Part shown: one piece after another, positions 43,385 through 52,777 of the stretch
Position numbering within the stretch: position 1 is the stretch's first letter
How the letters are laid out: every line of letters starts with the position of its first letter
NCBI RefSeq assembly: GCF_036965045.1
Contig: NZ_JBALOV010000036.1
Span: forward strand, 1-64,000
Direction: 5' to 3'
Source of the DNA: Ferdinandcohnia sp036965045
GTDB lineage: Bacteria > Bacillota > Bacilli > Bacillales > Bacillaceae_L
Length of the DNA stretch: 64,000 bases
The notes under the pieces: generated by a model
The model's database searches: none
What the model was told of the DNA's origin: nothing
Seen by the model: the letters and a program-made list of their open reading frames with translations, nothing else
Made by a program: the position numbers and the translations under genes

Positions 43385-43822
43385 GTGCAGATTCGGAAAG
43401 CAACTTATGAAGAAACACAGAGAATACTCAATCATTCTTTGGAAGTCTTAAAAGAAGCAACTATGGGGCATGTTAAACCGAGTAAGAAGAAAGCATTCGA
43501 TTTGATTTCACCATTTTTATCCAACGGTGGATATTATCTGATTTGTCTTGAAAAAAATAGAATCTTAGGCTGGATCGGAGTAGGCAGTTCAGTTGATAAT
43601 TATACGGATGAAATGATTGGAGTTATACTTGAAATATACGTCCTACCCCATTATCGAAATAAAGGGATAGCTAAAAAACTATGTTATGAAGCCTTTAAAT
43701 ATTTGAATCGCGAAGGATTGAACAGGGTTCAGCTTAATGTATTTTCAGGTAACCGTGCAAAAAAGCTATATGAAGAAATTGGTTTTAAAGAAGTTTCTTC
43801 TGTGATGGAAAGAAAAATTTAG
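43385..43822 (+). CDS. GNAT-family acetyltransferase
   Basis: 145 residues from GTG 43385, which follows GGGAGGGG. The acetyl-CoA motif is LPHYRNKGIAKKLCYEAF, with a preceding EIYVL strand and a C-terminal NRAKKLYEEIGFKEV. The longer frame adds a stretch with no similarity to the family. Monocistronic; acceptor unknown. Confidence 0.88.
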   Translation: MQIRKATYEETQRILNHSLEVLKEATMGHVKPSKKKAFDLISPFLSNGGYYLICLEKNRILGWIGVGSSVDNYTDEMIGVILEIYVLPHYRNKGIAKKLCYEAFKYLNREGLNRVQLNVFSGNRAKKLYEEIGFKEVSSVMERKI

Positions 43823-43856
43823 TAGGCGTTTGATTAAAAGTCAGAGGGGCATTTCT

Positions 43857-43877
43857 AGAAAGAAACAGTTTCTTTCT
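43857..43877 (+). terminator. Hairpin after GNAT gene
   Basis: AGAAAGAAAC pairs perfectly with GTTTCTTTCT around a single base, about 35 bp after the stop. The tight loop makes it a poor hairpin as drawn, and there is no clear T-run; it could also be a protein-binding dyad. Confidence 0.4.
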
Positions 43878-43965
43878 CTATAAATTAATAAATGAGGGGC
43901 ATGCCTCAAAGTTCAACTTTCGTTGTCCTTTTAGTCAGCCCCTACTTTTTTGTTCACCTTGTTCA

Positions 43966-44379
43966 TTAATTTCTGTACCAGACAAACCAACCTTTATCTT
44001 TGCTTTTGGATACAAAGATTTGACCATCTGATGCAATATCACTTTTTCCTTCCCATCTAGGAAAATGCAATGATACTAACCAGGACTTATCCGCGACTTC
44101 TTGTCCACAATAATTGGTAGACATCTGATATTCCTTGGCCACCTTTTCATCTAATGGCTGTGCTGTAACGACTTCCCAGTCAGCATAGTGATTTAAGTAA
44201 TCACTATCCCCAAACGTACGGGGGATAATGGTTTCTAATGCCTTTAAGAGCTCATCTTTATAGATGATTGTTGTGTTCTCTAATTGGCTCACATTTGGAC
44301 ATTCAACCTTTGCTTGTGCACCGACATGGAATGGGAAGAAGATGACAAAAGCAAGCAGGGATATAACTACTTTTTTCAT
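43966..44379 (-). CDS. Small secreted protein, unknown
   Basis: 137 residues with a clear signal peptide (MKKVVISLLAFVIFFPFHVGAQA). The mature part has two cysteines, in VECPNVS and NYCGQE, which may form a disulfide, and ends in a Trp-rich KDKGWFVWYRN. I do not recognise the family. Start at 44379 is eight bases after GAGG; the nearby GTG overlaps that site. Confidence 0.7.
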   Translation of the reverse strand: MKKVVISLLAFVIFFPFHVGAQAKVECPNVSQLENTTIIYKDELLKALETIIPRTFGDSDYLNHYADWEVVTAQPLDEKVAKEYQMSTNYCGQEVADKSWLVSLHFPRWEGKSDIASDGQIFVSKSKDKGWFVWYRN

Positions 44380-44444
44380 ATTATTCACCTCAAGTAGTAA
44401 TATCCCAATTATTTCATCGCTTATTCATATTTTTTCCAATATTT

Positions 44445-45503
44445 TTAGTTCCCTTTGTTCTCAGCTTCCCACTTTGCGACTTCTTCTCTCACGCGTGGGG
44501 CTACTTCTTTACCTAATAGTTCGATAGAGCGCATGACATCTTCATGTGGCATTGTGCCGACAGGGCAATGTAGCATAAATCGAGTAACCCCTACATTTTT
44601 ACGTAAATCTATAATTTTTTTGGCAACATACTCAGGGTCACCTACATATAACGCGCCTTCAAAGCTACGAGCGAAATCAAAGCTTTCACGTGTATAAGGT
44701 CCCCACCCACGCTCTTGTCCTAATTTACTCATCGCCTGTGCAGTAGATGGGAAGAACTTTTCTGCCGCCTCTTCCATCGTTTCTCCAACGAAGCCATGAG
44801 AATGAGAGGCAACTGCTAATTTCGAAAAATCATGTCCCGCATGAGCAACAGCTCTCTTGTATAATTCAACAAGTGGTGCAAATTGAACCGGTCTGCCTCC
44901 AATGATAGCTAACACGAGTGGCAATCCCAATAAACCTGCACGAACGACTGATTCCTGGTTTCCGCCACTTCCTATCCAGATTGGTAATGGATCTTGAACA
45001 GGGCGTGGATAGATTCCACGGTTATTGATAGATGGTCGATGCTTCCCTTTCCAGGTTACTTTCTCCGACCTTTGAATGTGCAGCAATAGATCTAATTTTT
45101 CTTCAAAAAGCTCATCGTAATCCTTTAAGTCGTACCCAAACAGCGGGAACGATTCGATAAAGGATCCTCTTCCTGCCATGATTTCAGCGCGACCATTTGA
45201 TATGGCATCAAGCGTTGAAAAATCCTGAAACACACGAACTGGATCCGCAGAAGACAGAACAGTAACCGCACTAGTTAAACGAATATTCTTCGTTTGTGAC
45301 GCTGCTGCTGCAAGTACCATGGCAGGAGCTGAAGCTGCGTAATCCTCCCGATGATGCTCCCCAACTCCAAATATATCCAAGCCTACTTGGTCTGCCAGCA
45401 CGATTTCCTCGACAACCTCACGGATTCTTTGCGCATGACTGATGACTTCACCTGTACGAGGATCTGGTGTTGTCTCAACAAAAGTACTAATTCCTATTTC
45501 CAA
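44445..45503 (-). CDS. LLM-class flavin-dependent oxidoreductase
   Basis: 352-residue luciferase-like monooxygenase family protein. It opens MEIGISTFVETTPDP, with FGVGEHHREDYAASAP and the late VTRFMLHCPVGTMPHEDV as family landmarks. These enzymes use reduced flavin (FMNH2) to oxidise aliphatic or sulfur substrates. I take TTG 45503 as start, eight bases after GGGGG. No flavin reductase is nearby. Substrate unknown. Confidence 0.88.
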   Translation of the reverse strand: MEIGISTFVETTPDPRTGEVISHAQRIREVVEEIVLADQVGLDIFGVGEHHREDYAASAPAMVLAAAASQTKNIRLTSAVTVLSSADPVRVFQDFSTLDAISNGRAEIMAGRGSFIESFPLFGYDLKDYDELFEEKLDLLLHIQRSEKVTWKGKHRPSINNRGIYPRPVQDPLPIWIGSGGNQESVVRAGLLGLPLVLAIIGGRPVQFAPLVELYKRAVAHAGHDFSKLAVASHSHGFVGETMEEAAEKFFPSTAQAMSKLGQERGWGPYTRESFDFARSFEGALYVGDPEYVAKKIIDLRKNVGVTRFMLHCPVGTMPHEDVMRSIELLGKEVAPRVREEVAKWEAENKGN

Positions 45504-45660
45504 TGTCTGTACCCCCAATTTTATAGTTACTTACATCTATTTTTAGCTATCTCTATTATTTAATAATGTTGGTTCTGATGCAAATTTTTGGGACTCGGAA
45601 TGGATATAGTCTCGAAAAGTGGAATGGTTCTTTTGAATGACGCATAGGCGCGACTGTATC

Positions 45661-45818
45661 GTACCATCAGCCACTAATTTGAGGATTTGTGAGGGTATGA
45701 TTAACCTCTAATTGTACCTTCAACCACTATTCTAAGGATTTGTGAGGGCACCATTAACTCGTAATCATTCCATCAACCATAACGGTAAGTTCAACGAGGG
45801 CACGAAAATATAATAGCA
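45661..45818. repeat. 52-53 bp tandem repeat array C (3 units)
   Basis: Units start at 45661, 45714 and 45767, a 53-bp step; the GAGGG element recurs at 45691, 45744 and 45796. Shared parts are ACCATCAACCACTA, AGGATTTGTGAGGGCA and ATTAACTCGTAAT. The third copy is degenerate. The array lies in the 45504-45949 gap between divergent LLM and sigma genes; the rest of the gap holds no gene that I can see. Confidence 0.8.
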
Positions 45819-45949
45819 ATCAATGGAACGAAAAAAGCCTGGACCAAGTCTAATAAGGAGACAGTCATTAAAACCGGGCTAACCAATTATGTCTATACAG
45901 TAAAGTTAATAGTAAAATAAAAGCGAACGAAGGGAGTGGTCTTTTACAA

Positions 45950-46495
45950 ATGTCTATTTTCAAATCGTTTTACAAGAGTTCAAATTCCGATAAATATTCC
46001 TTTGAAGCACTCATTAAAAAGGAGCAGGAAAAGCTCTATAAAGTTGCCTTTTCTTATGTAAAAAATGAGCAAGATGCTTTAGATATCGTACAAGATGCGA
46101 TCATTAAAGGCTATAAATCCTTTGATAGATTAAAAGAGATTGATTATTTTTCTACATGGATTACCCGAATTCTTATAAATACTGCTATCGATCATATAAG
46201 AAAGTCTAAGAAGGTGATTTCCCTCGAAACGGACTGGTTGGATTCTGGGCAGAATGAAGAAAATAATTCAATAATGACAATGGATATAGAGCTAATATTT
46301 GAAAAGCTAAAACCACAGCAAAAAACATTAATTTTATTACGTTTTTATTATGGCTACTCCATCAACGAAATCTCTGAAATTCTCGGCAAACCAGAGGGAA
46401 CCATTAAGTCTCAATTACATCGGACACTTCAATTGGTAAAAGAAAAACTTGAAAGCAGAGGAGATACATATGGAAAAGCTTCATCAAGATATTAA
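45950..46495 (+). CDS. ECF-type sigma factor
   Basis: 181 residues with sigma region 2 (LYKVAFSYVKNEQDALDIVQDAI; FSTWITRILINTAIDHIRK) and region 4 (LLRFYYGYSINEISEIL, then GTIKSQLHR). Region 3 is absent, as in ECF factors. The next gene overlaps by 26 bp and encodes its probable anti-sigma partner, so the pair is co-translated. No cognate promoter is obvious upstream. Confidence 0.92.
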   Translation: MSIFKSFYKSSNSDKYSFEALIKKEQEKLYKVAFSYVKNEQDALDIVQDAIIKGYKSFDRLKEIDYFSTWITRILINTAIDHIRKSKKVISLETDWLDSGQNEENNSIMTMDIELIFEKLKPQQKTLILLRFYYGYSINEISEILGKPEGTIKSQLHRTLQLVKEKLESRGDTYGKASSRY

Positions 46496-47831
46496 AAGTA
46501 TGGTAGAACACGTTACTGTACCTACTGAAAAGCTTAATGAAACTGTCCAAACAGCCCTAATAGCTGGAAAAAAACAGCGTAAACGCCGTTTTTTTCAAGT
46601 ACCTAATGTGATGGCTAGTATTGCTTCCCTATTTATTTTGGCAATTGGAGGATTATTATTTACCTCTTACTATCTTGGAGCACCCGGTAAAGAAGGGCAA
46701 ATTAGCGGAAAACAAGAAACGGAGAGTATTCCATATACGGAGAGTATTTTTTATAATGTCGGAGACGGTGGACTTAAGAGAATGGCATTGGAAGGAAGAA
46801 CAAAGAATTTATCGGTAGAATCAGAGGATCAAGGATTAAAAGTAGTTCTTGAGGAAGGGTATCTTGACAGCCAACAGATGGCGTTATCTTATCGTGTCGA
46901 AGACCCTAATTCAGTTTTAGGCGCTCACAGTGAGGCAAATATTTCATTTGAATTGTATGTTAATGGAGAATATAGAGGTGATTCGGGCTCTGGTGGGCTG
47001 AAGACAGAAGACTTATCCAGACAAGGCGGTATCTTTCACTTTGAAACCTCCAAAGAATTTCCAACCAACCCTGAAATTGAAATAAAAATCGTATCAATCA
47101 ATAATGTTGAGGGAAATTGGTCGTTTCGTTTTGAGTTAGAAAAGGACAAAGAATCTATTCAAAAATCAAGCCTTACTTCAAAAGAAGATGATCAAGGAAA
47201 TTATCTTTCCGTCGTTCAAGCACACCTGACTCCTTCTAAATTAGTCTTGAACACGGAAACAAAACTTATATTGGAAAAATCATATTCAGATTTAAGTCAC
47301 TTTGACATTTCGGTTGTTGCTCTTGGACCTGACGGAACTGTGTATCTAGACAATTACAATAGAAGGAGCAGCAATGATTCATTTGACTTAAATGCTTCTG
47401 TACTAATGGTACATGAAAAAGTTGAAATTCCAAGAAAAAGCAACTCCTATATCTATAGAATAGTTCCTTATATTATCACCTTTAAGGGAGGAGAGGTAGT
47501 TAACAACGGATATATAGCGAATGACATTACCTCCCCATTTAATCAAGGGGCCATTTTGGAAACTGATTCGAAGATTAAAGTGGCTGAAATTAAAGATAAG
47601 CCTGGCGAGACAATTGTTTATTATGAAATGGACAAATCATTGCCAATCTTCCCGATTATAAAAGACCGCAATAACGACATTGAGTATGAGGCCATTTCTT
47701 TTAAGCAACAAGATAGTCTTTTTGAAGTAACATATCCGAAAGTAAAGAATCCGGAATCCTCACAATTTTTGATGTATGATGCTACCTACGAAGTATTTTC
47801 GGATTTAGAAACAGAAATTGATCTGAAATAA
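46470..47831 (+). CDS. Membrane anti-sigma factor, DUF4179 type
   Basis: 453 residues from ATG 46470, preceded by GGAG. Residues 1-45 are a cytoplasmic part rich in basic residues, followed by one membrane segment (about 47-70) and a large extracytoplasmic beta-rich domain as in DUF4179 proteins. The layout and the overlap with the sigma gene support a role in holding the sigma factor until an envelope signal arrives. Signal unknown. Confidence 0.85.
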   Translation: MEKLHQDIKSMVEHVTVPTEKLNETVQTALIAGKKQRKRRFFQVPNVMASIASLFILAIGGLLFTSYYLGAPGKEGQISGKQETESIPYTESIFYNVGDGGLKRMALEGRTKNLSVESEDQGLKVVLEEGYLDSQQMALSYRVEDPNSVLGAHSEANISFELYVNGEYRGDSGSGGLKTEDLSRQGGIFHFETSKEFPTNPEIEIKIVSINNVEGNWSFRFELEKDKESIQKSSLTSKEDDQGNYLSVVQAHLTPSKLVLNTETKLILEKSYSDLSHFDISVVALGPDGTVYLDNYNRRSSNDSFDLNASVLMVHEKVEIPRKSNSYIYRIVPYIITFKGGEVVNNGYIANDITSPFNQGAILETDSKIKVAEIKDKPGETIVYYEMDKSLPIFPIIKDRNNDIEYEAISFKQQDSLFEVTYPKVKNPESSQFLMYDATYEVFSDLETEIDLK

Positions 47832-47837
47832 ATTTAA

Positions 47838-47863
47838 GGCCAGCCCTTACACGGGTTGGCCCT
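47838..47863 (+). terminator. Terminator after sigma/anti-sigma operon
   Basis: GGCCAGCCC pairs with GGGTTGGCC (one G-T), followed by a pyrimidine-rich CTCTATTT tail. Confidence 0.7.
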
Positions 47864-48012
47864 CTATTTCTATAAGATAAATAAGAGATATAAATTATCG
47901 TAAAATGGAATATTATAGTATAAATGTAAAACATTTTACTATATAATTACGTATAATAAATAGATTCATTTTTTACTAGCACTCGATTCCAATTTCAATA
48001 GGAGTGATGATT

Positions 48013-48375
48013 ATGCAATTAGTTCCTGAAAAACTTCGCGAACCACTCTCACATTTTAAATTCAGCATATACGAATCTGAATCTCTTAGCATATTTTTCT
48101 CAACATTCCGGCTGAAAATATATTTGCTACTCTTAGTCTCCCCTATTGGATTAGGAGCATCAGCTTACCTGGCTCAAATGTCCTTTGAAATTAAATCACT
48201 TGGAACCTCGTTTGGGGTGTTTTTACTAAGTCTATTAGTCTTACTTCCTTGGACACTCGTACCTATCACTTTTCTATTTACAACCTTCTACTCAAAAACT
48301 TGGAAACGCATCCTATCATGGACCTATGTTGGTCTGCTTCTCGTTTCTTATATTTATTGGTTGGTATTCTTTTAG
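48013..48375 (+). CDS. Small two-pass membrane protein, unknown
   Basis: 120 residues from ATG 48013, eight bases after AGGAG. An N-terminal hydrophilic part (about 1-38) is followed by three or so hydrophobic stretches with an LLLVSPIGLGASAYL start. I do not recognise the family. It is not overlapped by any other candidate gene and has its own downstream hairpin. Confidence 0.6.
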   Translation: MQLVPEKLREPLSHFKFSIYESESLSIFFSTFRLKIYLLLLVSPIGLGASAYLAQMSFEIKSLGTSFGVFLLSLLVLLPWTLVPITFLFTTFYSKTWKRILSWTYVGLLLVSYIYWLVFF

Positions 48376-48443
48376 ACAGATTTTGATTACTATATTTAAT
48401 TGAATGACTTTAACTAACGTTAAGAATATTCACCTTGTAAAAA

Positions 48444-48475
48444 AAACAGTGTCTACCATCGGGCAGACACTGTTT
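48444..48475 (-). terminator. Terminator after ilvE
   Basis: AAACAGTGTCT pairs perfectly with AGACACTGTTT; the T-run is on the minus strand. Confidence 0.88.
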
Positions 48476-48482
48476 CGTAATT

Positions 48483-49556
48483 TTAAAGTTTCACAGTCCA
48501 TCCAAACACATCTTCTTTTGTACCGTTTTGAATACCTGTGATGGTGTCGTATAGTTTTTTCGATAAAGCTCCTGTTTCTCCGTTGTTAATGGTTAGTTTT
48601 TCATTATTGTAGAATAGCTCTCCTACTGGTGAAATAACAGCAGCCGTTCCAGTTCCGAAGACTTCCTCAAGAATACCTTCATTATAAGCCTCTTGAATTT
48701 CATGAATCGAAATTCTTCGTTCTGTTACTGGGATGTTCCAGTGTTTTAAGAGTTCAATAATTGACTTACGAGTGATTCCGTCAAGAATACTACCGTTTAA
48801 TTCAGGCGTAACAACTTCTCCATTGATTTTAAAGAAGATATTCATGCTACCTACTTCTTCAATATATTGTCTCTCTCTACCGTCAAGCCATAATACTTGT
48901 GAATAGCCGTTTTCACCTGCTATTTCTGATGCTAATAAACTTGCAGCATAGTTACCTGCTGTTTTCGCATCACCTGTTCCACCTGAAACGGCACGAACAT
49001 ATTTATTTTCTACTGCAATTTTTACAGGATTGATACCTTCTTTATAATAAGAACCTACTGGGGATAAAATAATCATAAATTTATAGTTTTTAGCCGGATC
49101 GACGCCAAGATGTGCTTCCGTAGCAATCATGAATGGTCGGATATACAATGAAGTTCCTGGATGATTTGGAACCCAGTCTCTATCGATTTCAATTAGCTTC
49201 TTCAAAGCATGAAGGGCAAATTCCTCGTCAAACTGCGGCATGACTAAACGAAGATTTGACTTATTGAATCTTTTCATGTTTTGATCCGGTCTGAATAATA
49301 GAATTTCCTCGTCCTTTGTACGATAGGCTTTTAATCCTTCAAATACGGATTGACCATAATGAAACACAGTCGCTGCAGGATCTAATGGAATGGATTGATA
49401 TGGAACAATTCGAGCATCATGCCAGCCCCTGCCTTCCGTGTAATCCCACATAAACATATGGTCAGTAAAGCTTGTTCCAAATACCAACTGGTCAAAAGGA
49501 GGTATTTCCTTTTTCTCAGTTGTAAGGGTGATGTCAAGTTTAAAATCTGTCGTCAT
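48483..49556 (-). CDS. ilvE: Branched-chain amino acid aminotransferase
   Basis: 357-residue PLP enzyme of fold type IV that makes or degrades leucine, isoleucine and valine with glutamate/2-oxoglutarate. The cofactor lysine is in GDAKTAGNYA; substrate-site motifs FHYGQSVFEGLKAYR and EVFGTGTAAVISPV are intact. Length is normal. Start at 49556 has GGGA nearby; an ATG 18 bases upstream has none. A CodY-like dyad lies 53 bp upstream. No other ilv gene is adjacent. Confidence 0.96.
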   Translation of the reverse strand: MTTDFKLDITLTTEKKEIPPFDQLVFGTSFTDHMFMWDYTEGRGWHDARIVPYQSIPLDPAATVFHYGQSVFEGLKAYRTKDEEILLFRPDQNMKRFNKSNLRLVMPQFDEEFALHALKKLIEIDRDWVPNHPGTSLYIRPFMIATEAHLGVDPAKNYKFMIILSPVGSYYKEGINPVKIAVENKYVRAVSGGTGDAKTAGNYAASLLASEIAGENGYSQVLWLDGRERQYIEEVGSMNIFFKINGEVVTPELNGSILDGITRKSIIELLKHWNIPVTERRISIHEIQEAYNEGILEEVFGTGTAAVISPVGELFYNNEKLTINNGETGALSKKLYDTITGIQNGTKEDVFGWTVKL

Positions 49557-49608
49557 GTTAATCCCAGCTTTCATTTAATATAAATCTTTAGTATTAATCA
49601 AAAATCTT

Positions 49609-49629
49609 ATATTATTCTGATAATAATAT
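49609..49629 (-). promoter_or_regulatory. Candidate CodY box before ilvE
   Basis: A 21-bp dyad with eight-base arms ATATTATT/AATAATAT around CTGAT. The central 15 bases match the CodY consensus AATTTTCWGAAAATT at 11 positions. In B. subtilis the orthologous gene ybgE is under CodY. Confidence 0.45.
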
Positions 49630-49719
49630 CAACTATTTTATCACAATCTTGTCGTAAATGGGGCATGTAACTTATATAATATTTTCATTCTTTTAAAATA
49701 TTTTTTGGCAAAAAGAATA

Positions 49720-49739
49720 GCGACCGTTATAACGGACGC
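49720..49739 (-). terminator. Terminator after Gfo/Idh gene
   Basis: GCGACCGTTA pairs with TAACGGACGC (central A-A mismatch), with a T-rich stretch after it on the minus strand. Confidence 0.7.
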
Positions 49740-49750
49740 CTTTTATACCA

Positions 49751-50737
49751 TTATTTAACTGCGTAATACCCTCTCACCATCTCATCCATTACCCAATTTG
49801 TACGGGCACCTGATTCTCCAGTGCTTGGGCAAACACCGCCTTTGCCAGTCAATTCAGCAACAATGGTTTCCACAAGTGGTTGGTGAACATGCTGAGGGCG
49901 TTCAAAACTCCACTCTTCTGTTCCGTTCTCGGTTGTTAACACAACTGGCTCATCTCCAAAAGTTGAAAAAGTCAGTTTCCCTTTACTGCCGACGATTTCA
50001 TTGATGTCTTCATTTTGAAACGCGGTAAAACACCAACTGCCAACACCATGTATACCTGTTTCAAATAAATAGGTACCTGTTACAATATCTTCTGCTTCGT
50101 AAAGACCGCCATGATTTGAAGCAAAACCGCGAACTTCCTTGATCGGTCCTAACAAGAAATCTAAAATATCAAGGGTATGGCTTGCTAAATCAAAGAACAA
50201 CCCTCCACCAGCTAATTTAGGCTGCACTCTCCATGGTAGGTTGGTAGGGTCTTCTTTTGCCTTGCGATATTGTGTGGTGGACACAAAACGCACTTCCCCT
50301 ACAGCCCCATTATTAAGTAACTCTTTTATTTTCAAAAATCTTTGTTGTCCTCTACGATAATATGCGACATATAACGGAACATTTGCCTCTTTACAGGCTT
50401 TAATCATTTCTAAACATTCTTCAAAATTTCGCCCCATTGGTTTTTCAACATATACTGGCTTCCCAGCCTGTGCAGCCTTTAGTGTATATTCTTTATGAGA
50501 TCCCGGCGGTGTGGCGATGTAAATGGCATCCACCTCTGGATCTTGGATAAGCTCATCGGCATTCTGATACCATTTCGGCACATGATGTCTTTCGGCATAA
50601 TCCCTCGCTAATTCTCCCGTTCTTCGCATCACCGCAACTAACTCAGAATTTGCGATTTTTTGAAATGCCGGACCACTCTTCACTTCTGTCACGTTTCCAC
50701 AACCAATAATTCCCCAACGAACCTTTTTAAAAGCCAT
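49751..50737 (-). CDS. Gfo/Idh/MocA-family NAD(P)-dependent oxidoreductase
   Basis: 328 residues. An N-terminal Rossmann fold with WGIIGCGNVTEVKSGPAF and the catalytic EKPMGRN, then the C-terminal domain with GGGLFFDLASHTLDILDFLLG. Members oxidise sugars, inositols or related polyols. No pathway gene is next to it; it stands alone between ilvE and the chemoreceptor. Substrate unknown. Confidence 0.92.
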   Translation of the reverse strand: MAFKKVRWGIIGCGNVTEVKSGPAFQKIANSELVAVMRRTGELARDYAERHHVPKWYQNADELIQDPEVDAIYIATPPGSHKEYTLKAAQAGKPVYVEKPMGRNFEECLEMIKACKEANVPLYVAYYRRGQQRFLKIKELLNNGAVGEVRFVSTTQYRKAKEDPTNLPWRVQPKLAGGGLFFDLASHTLDILDFLLGPIKEVRGFASNHGGLYEAEDIVTGTYLFETGIHGVGSWCFTAFQNEDINEIVGSKGKLTFSTFGDEPVVLTTENGTEEWSFERPQHVHQPLVETIVAELTGKGGVCPSTGESGARTNWVMDEMVRGYYAVK

Positions 50738-50847
50738 AGCCGAACTCCCCTATTCAAAAAACTTTATATAAAGTATACCTCAAAAAGTTCCGCTAGCACA
50801 AAAGGCCATTCAATATCTGATGATGTCGAATGACCCTAAAAACTTAC

Positions 50848-52584
50848 CTACCTAACACTGAAGCGTTGAGTGATTTCTGATAGCGACTTTGACAGATTAT
50901 GTAGTCTTTTTCCTACCCCGTTTGTATTTTCCATTTGCTGAATTTGACTTTCACTAAAGGCTAACATTTCTTCGGCGCTTGCTAATGTCTCCTGTGATAC
51001 AGATGAGAATTGAGTTACTGATTGCTGTAATTCAGGTACAATACTTTCGAGCCCCGTTAATTCATCTTGCATCACTTCTATGTTTCCACTTACCTCATAA
51101 ATTCCTTGCATCAATTCATTAATCGAGATTTTTGAATCATTCGCCAATTGAAGGTTGGAATTAATTTGGATTAGCATTTGGTCAAATTCCTTTGAAGCCA
51201 ATAATGTTATAGATTCCATTTTTGAAATCGCATTTGTAATTTCGTCTGTCGCTTTTGTAGATTGCTCGGCAAGCTTCTGAACCTCTTGTGCCACTACGGC
51301 AAACCCTTTTCCGGCTTCACCTGCACGTGCCGCTTCAATGGTTGCATTTAAAGCTAATAGTTTCGTTTGCTTCGCGATTTCCGTTACCAACTCCACAAGA
51401 GATGTAATCTCCAGTGAATAGTCTTTCACTTCTCTAATTGTTTTTGTGAGACGATTGAAGTCACTTTCAAATGATTGGATTGTCGAAATCAACTGTCCCA
51501 TATTTTCTTCACCGCGCTCAGCTGAAAGATTCATATTCTTTGAGCTGCCAATGACAATTTCCATATTTTTTATAATATCGACTATCCGATTTGACATCGT
51601 CTTAAAGCCAAGGGCACTCTCCTCAGAGCTGCTTGCTGTATGCTCTGCACCTTGTCTTACTGTATCAATCGCTGAGATTAACTGATGACTAGATTCAAGC
51701 GCATCCCGAGATGTAACATTTAATTCATCACCCGTTGTTTCCAATTCTTTCGTTGAAGTCCTCAATTCATTCAGCATACTTCTCATTTGATCTATCATCG
51801 CATTATAGCTCTTATGCAATGAAGTAATTTCAGGAATTGTTGTACGTATATCTACTGAGTGTTTGAGATTCCCATCCCTTACTTCTTTCATCGTATTACG
51901 TAATGCACTTAATGGTTTTACGATTGTACGTACTAATAGGATAATCACGACCGTCATCACAATGATACTGACAGCCATCACTAGTAATGTAAAATAGGCC
52001 ATCTGGTCGATTGGACCCGTATAGGATTTCGTCGGGATAAGGATTCCATAAATTCCTCCTATCTCCTTAATCCTAAGGAACGAAATCGTGTAATCTTCTC
52101 CATCAATTTTTTCATGAATGACACCATTTTTGCGTTCAACAAGTTCTGTAACTGTTTTTTCCGAAAAATCCGGAATAGCATCTTTACTTACCTTGAAGGG
52201 AATTACTTCTTGATCCTGAATATAGAAGAAATCCGCTTTAATCCCATCTCCTTCAAGCTTCTTTTGCTGCATCCGAACATTTCCGTCTATCTGTTGCATA
52301 AAATAATCATCTTCACTTACATAAACAAATTTTAAGCTTTCTGCTATATATCCCATTAATTCCGCTTCACGGACTAATCGATTTTCAATTGTTTCAATCG
52401 TCATATCTTTGGCCATAACGTATGAGATTGTTCCAACCGTTACAACAGATATTACAAGTAACGAAACAAACAGGATAAATAATCTTGCACTTAAGTTTAC
52501 TCTTTGTAAGAATCTCTGTATAAAACCATTTCTAGAAGTGTTCTCTTTGTCTAGCAATTTTACTTTCTGCAACCTTTTTACCAA
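50848..52584 (-). CDS. Methyl-accepting chemotaxis protein
   Basis: 578 residues. A first membrane segment (about 30-52), an extracytoplasmic sensor domain of about 150 residues, a second segment near 205-230, a HAMP domain, and the long signalling coiled coil with the conserved tip EIAKQTKLLALNATIEAARAGE and GKGFAVVAQEVQKLAEQS. The start is probably TTG 52584, eight bases after GGGGG; a longer frame exists but lacks a site. Ligand unknown; no che gene nearby. Confidence 0.93.
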   Translation of the reverse strand: MVKRLQKVKLLDKENTSRNGFIQRFLQRVNLSARLFILFVSLLVISVVTVGTISYVMAKDMTIETIENRLVREAELMGYIAESLKFVYVSEDDYFMQQIDGNVRMQQKKLEGDGIKADFFYIQDQEVIPFKVSKDAIPDFSEKTVTELVERKNGVIHEKIDGEDYTISFLRIKEIGGIYGILIPTKSYTGPIDQMAYFTLLVMAVSIIVMTVVIILLVRTIVKPLSALRNTMKEVRDGNLKHSVDIRTTIPEITSLHKSYNAMIDQMRSMLNELRTSTKELETTGDELNVTSRDALESSHQLISAIDTVRQGAEHTASSSEESALGFKTMSNRIVDIIKNMEIVIGSSKNMNLSAERGEENMGQLISTIQSFESDFNRLTKTIREVKDYSLEITSLVELVTEIAKQTKLLALNATIEAARAGEAGKGFAVVAQEVQKLAEQSTKATDEITNAISKMESITLLASKEFDQMLIQINSNLQLANDSKISINELMQGIYEVSGNIEVMQDELTGLESIVPELQQSVTQFSSVSQETLASAEEMLAFSESQIQQMENTNGVGKRLHNLSKSLSEITQRFSVR

Positions 52585-52777
52585 GTGTAGAACCCCCAAA
52601 CTCCATGTCTTTTTACCTATATAATTAAAATTATAAACAAGCATTGTAAATTCCCTGTGAAGATTATGTAAAGGGATTATGTATTGGCCCTGTCCTTCCT
52701 TCACTCTGCGAATCTTCTAGGTTCACTTTTATCTGAATTATTTGATATTATTATTTTATTAATGAAGGAGGGATACT

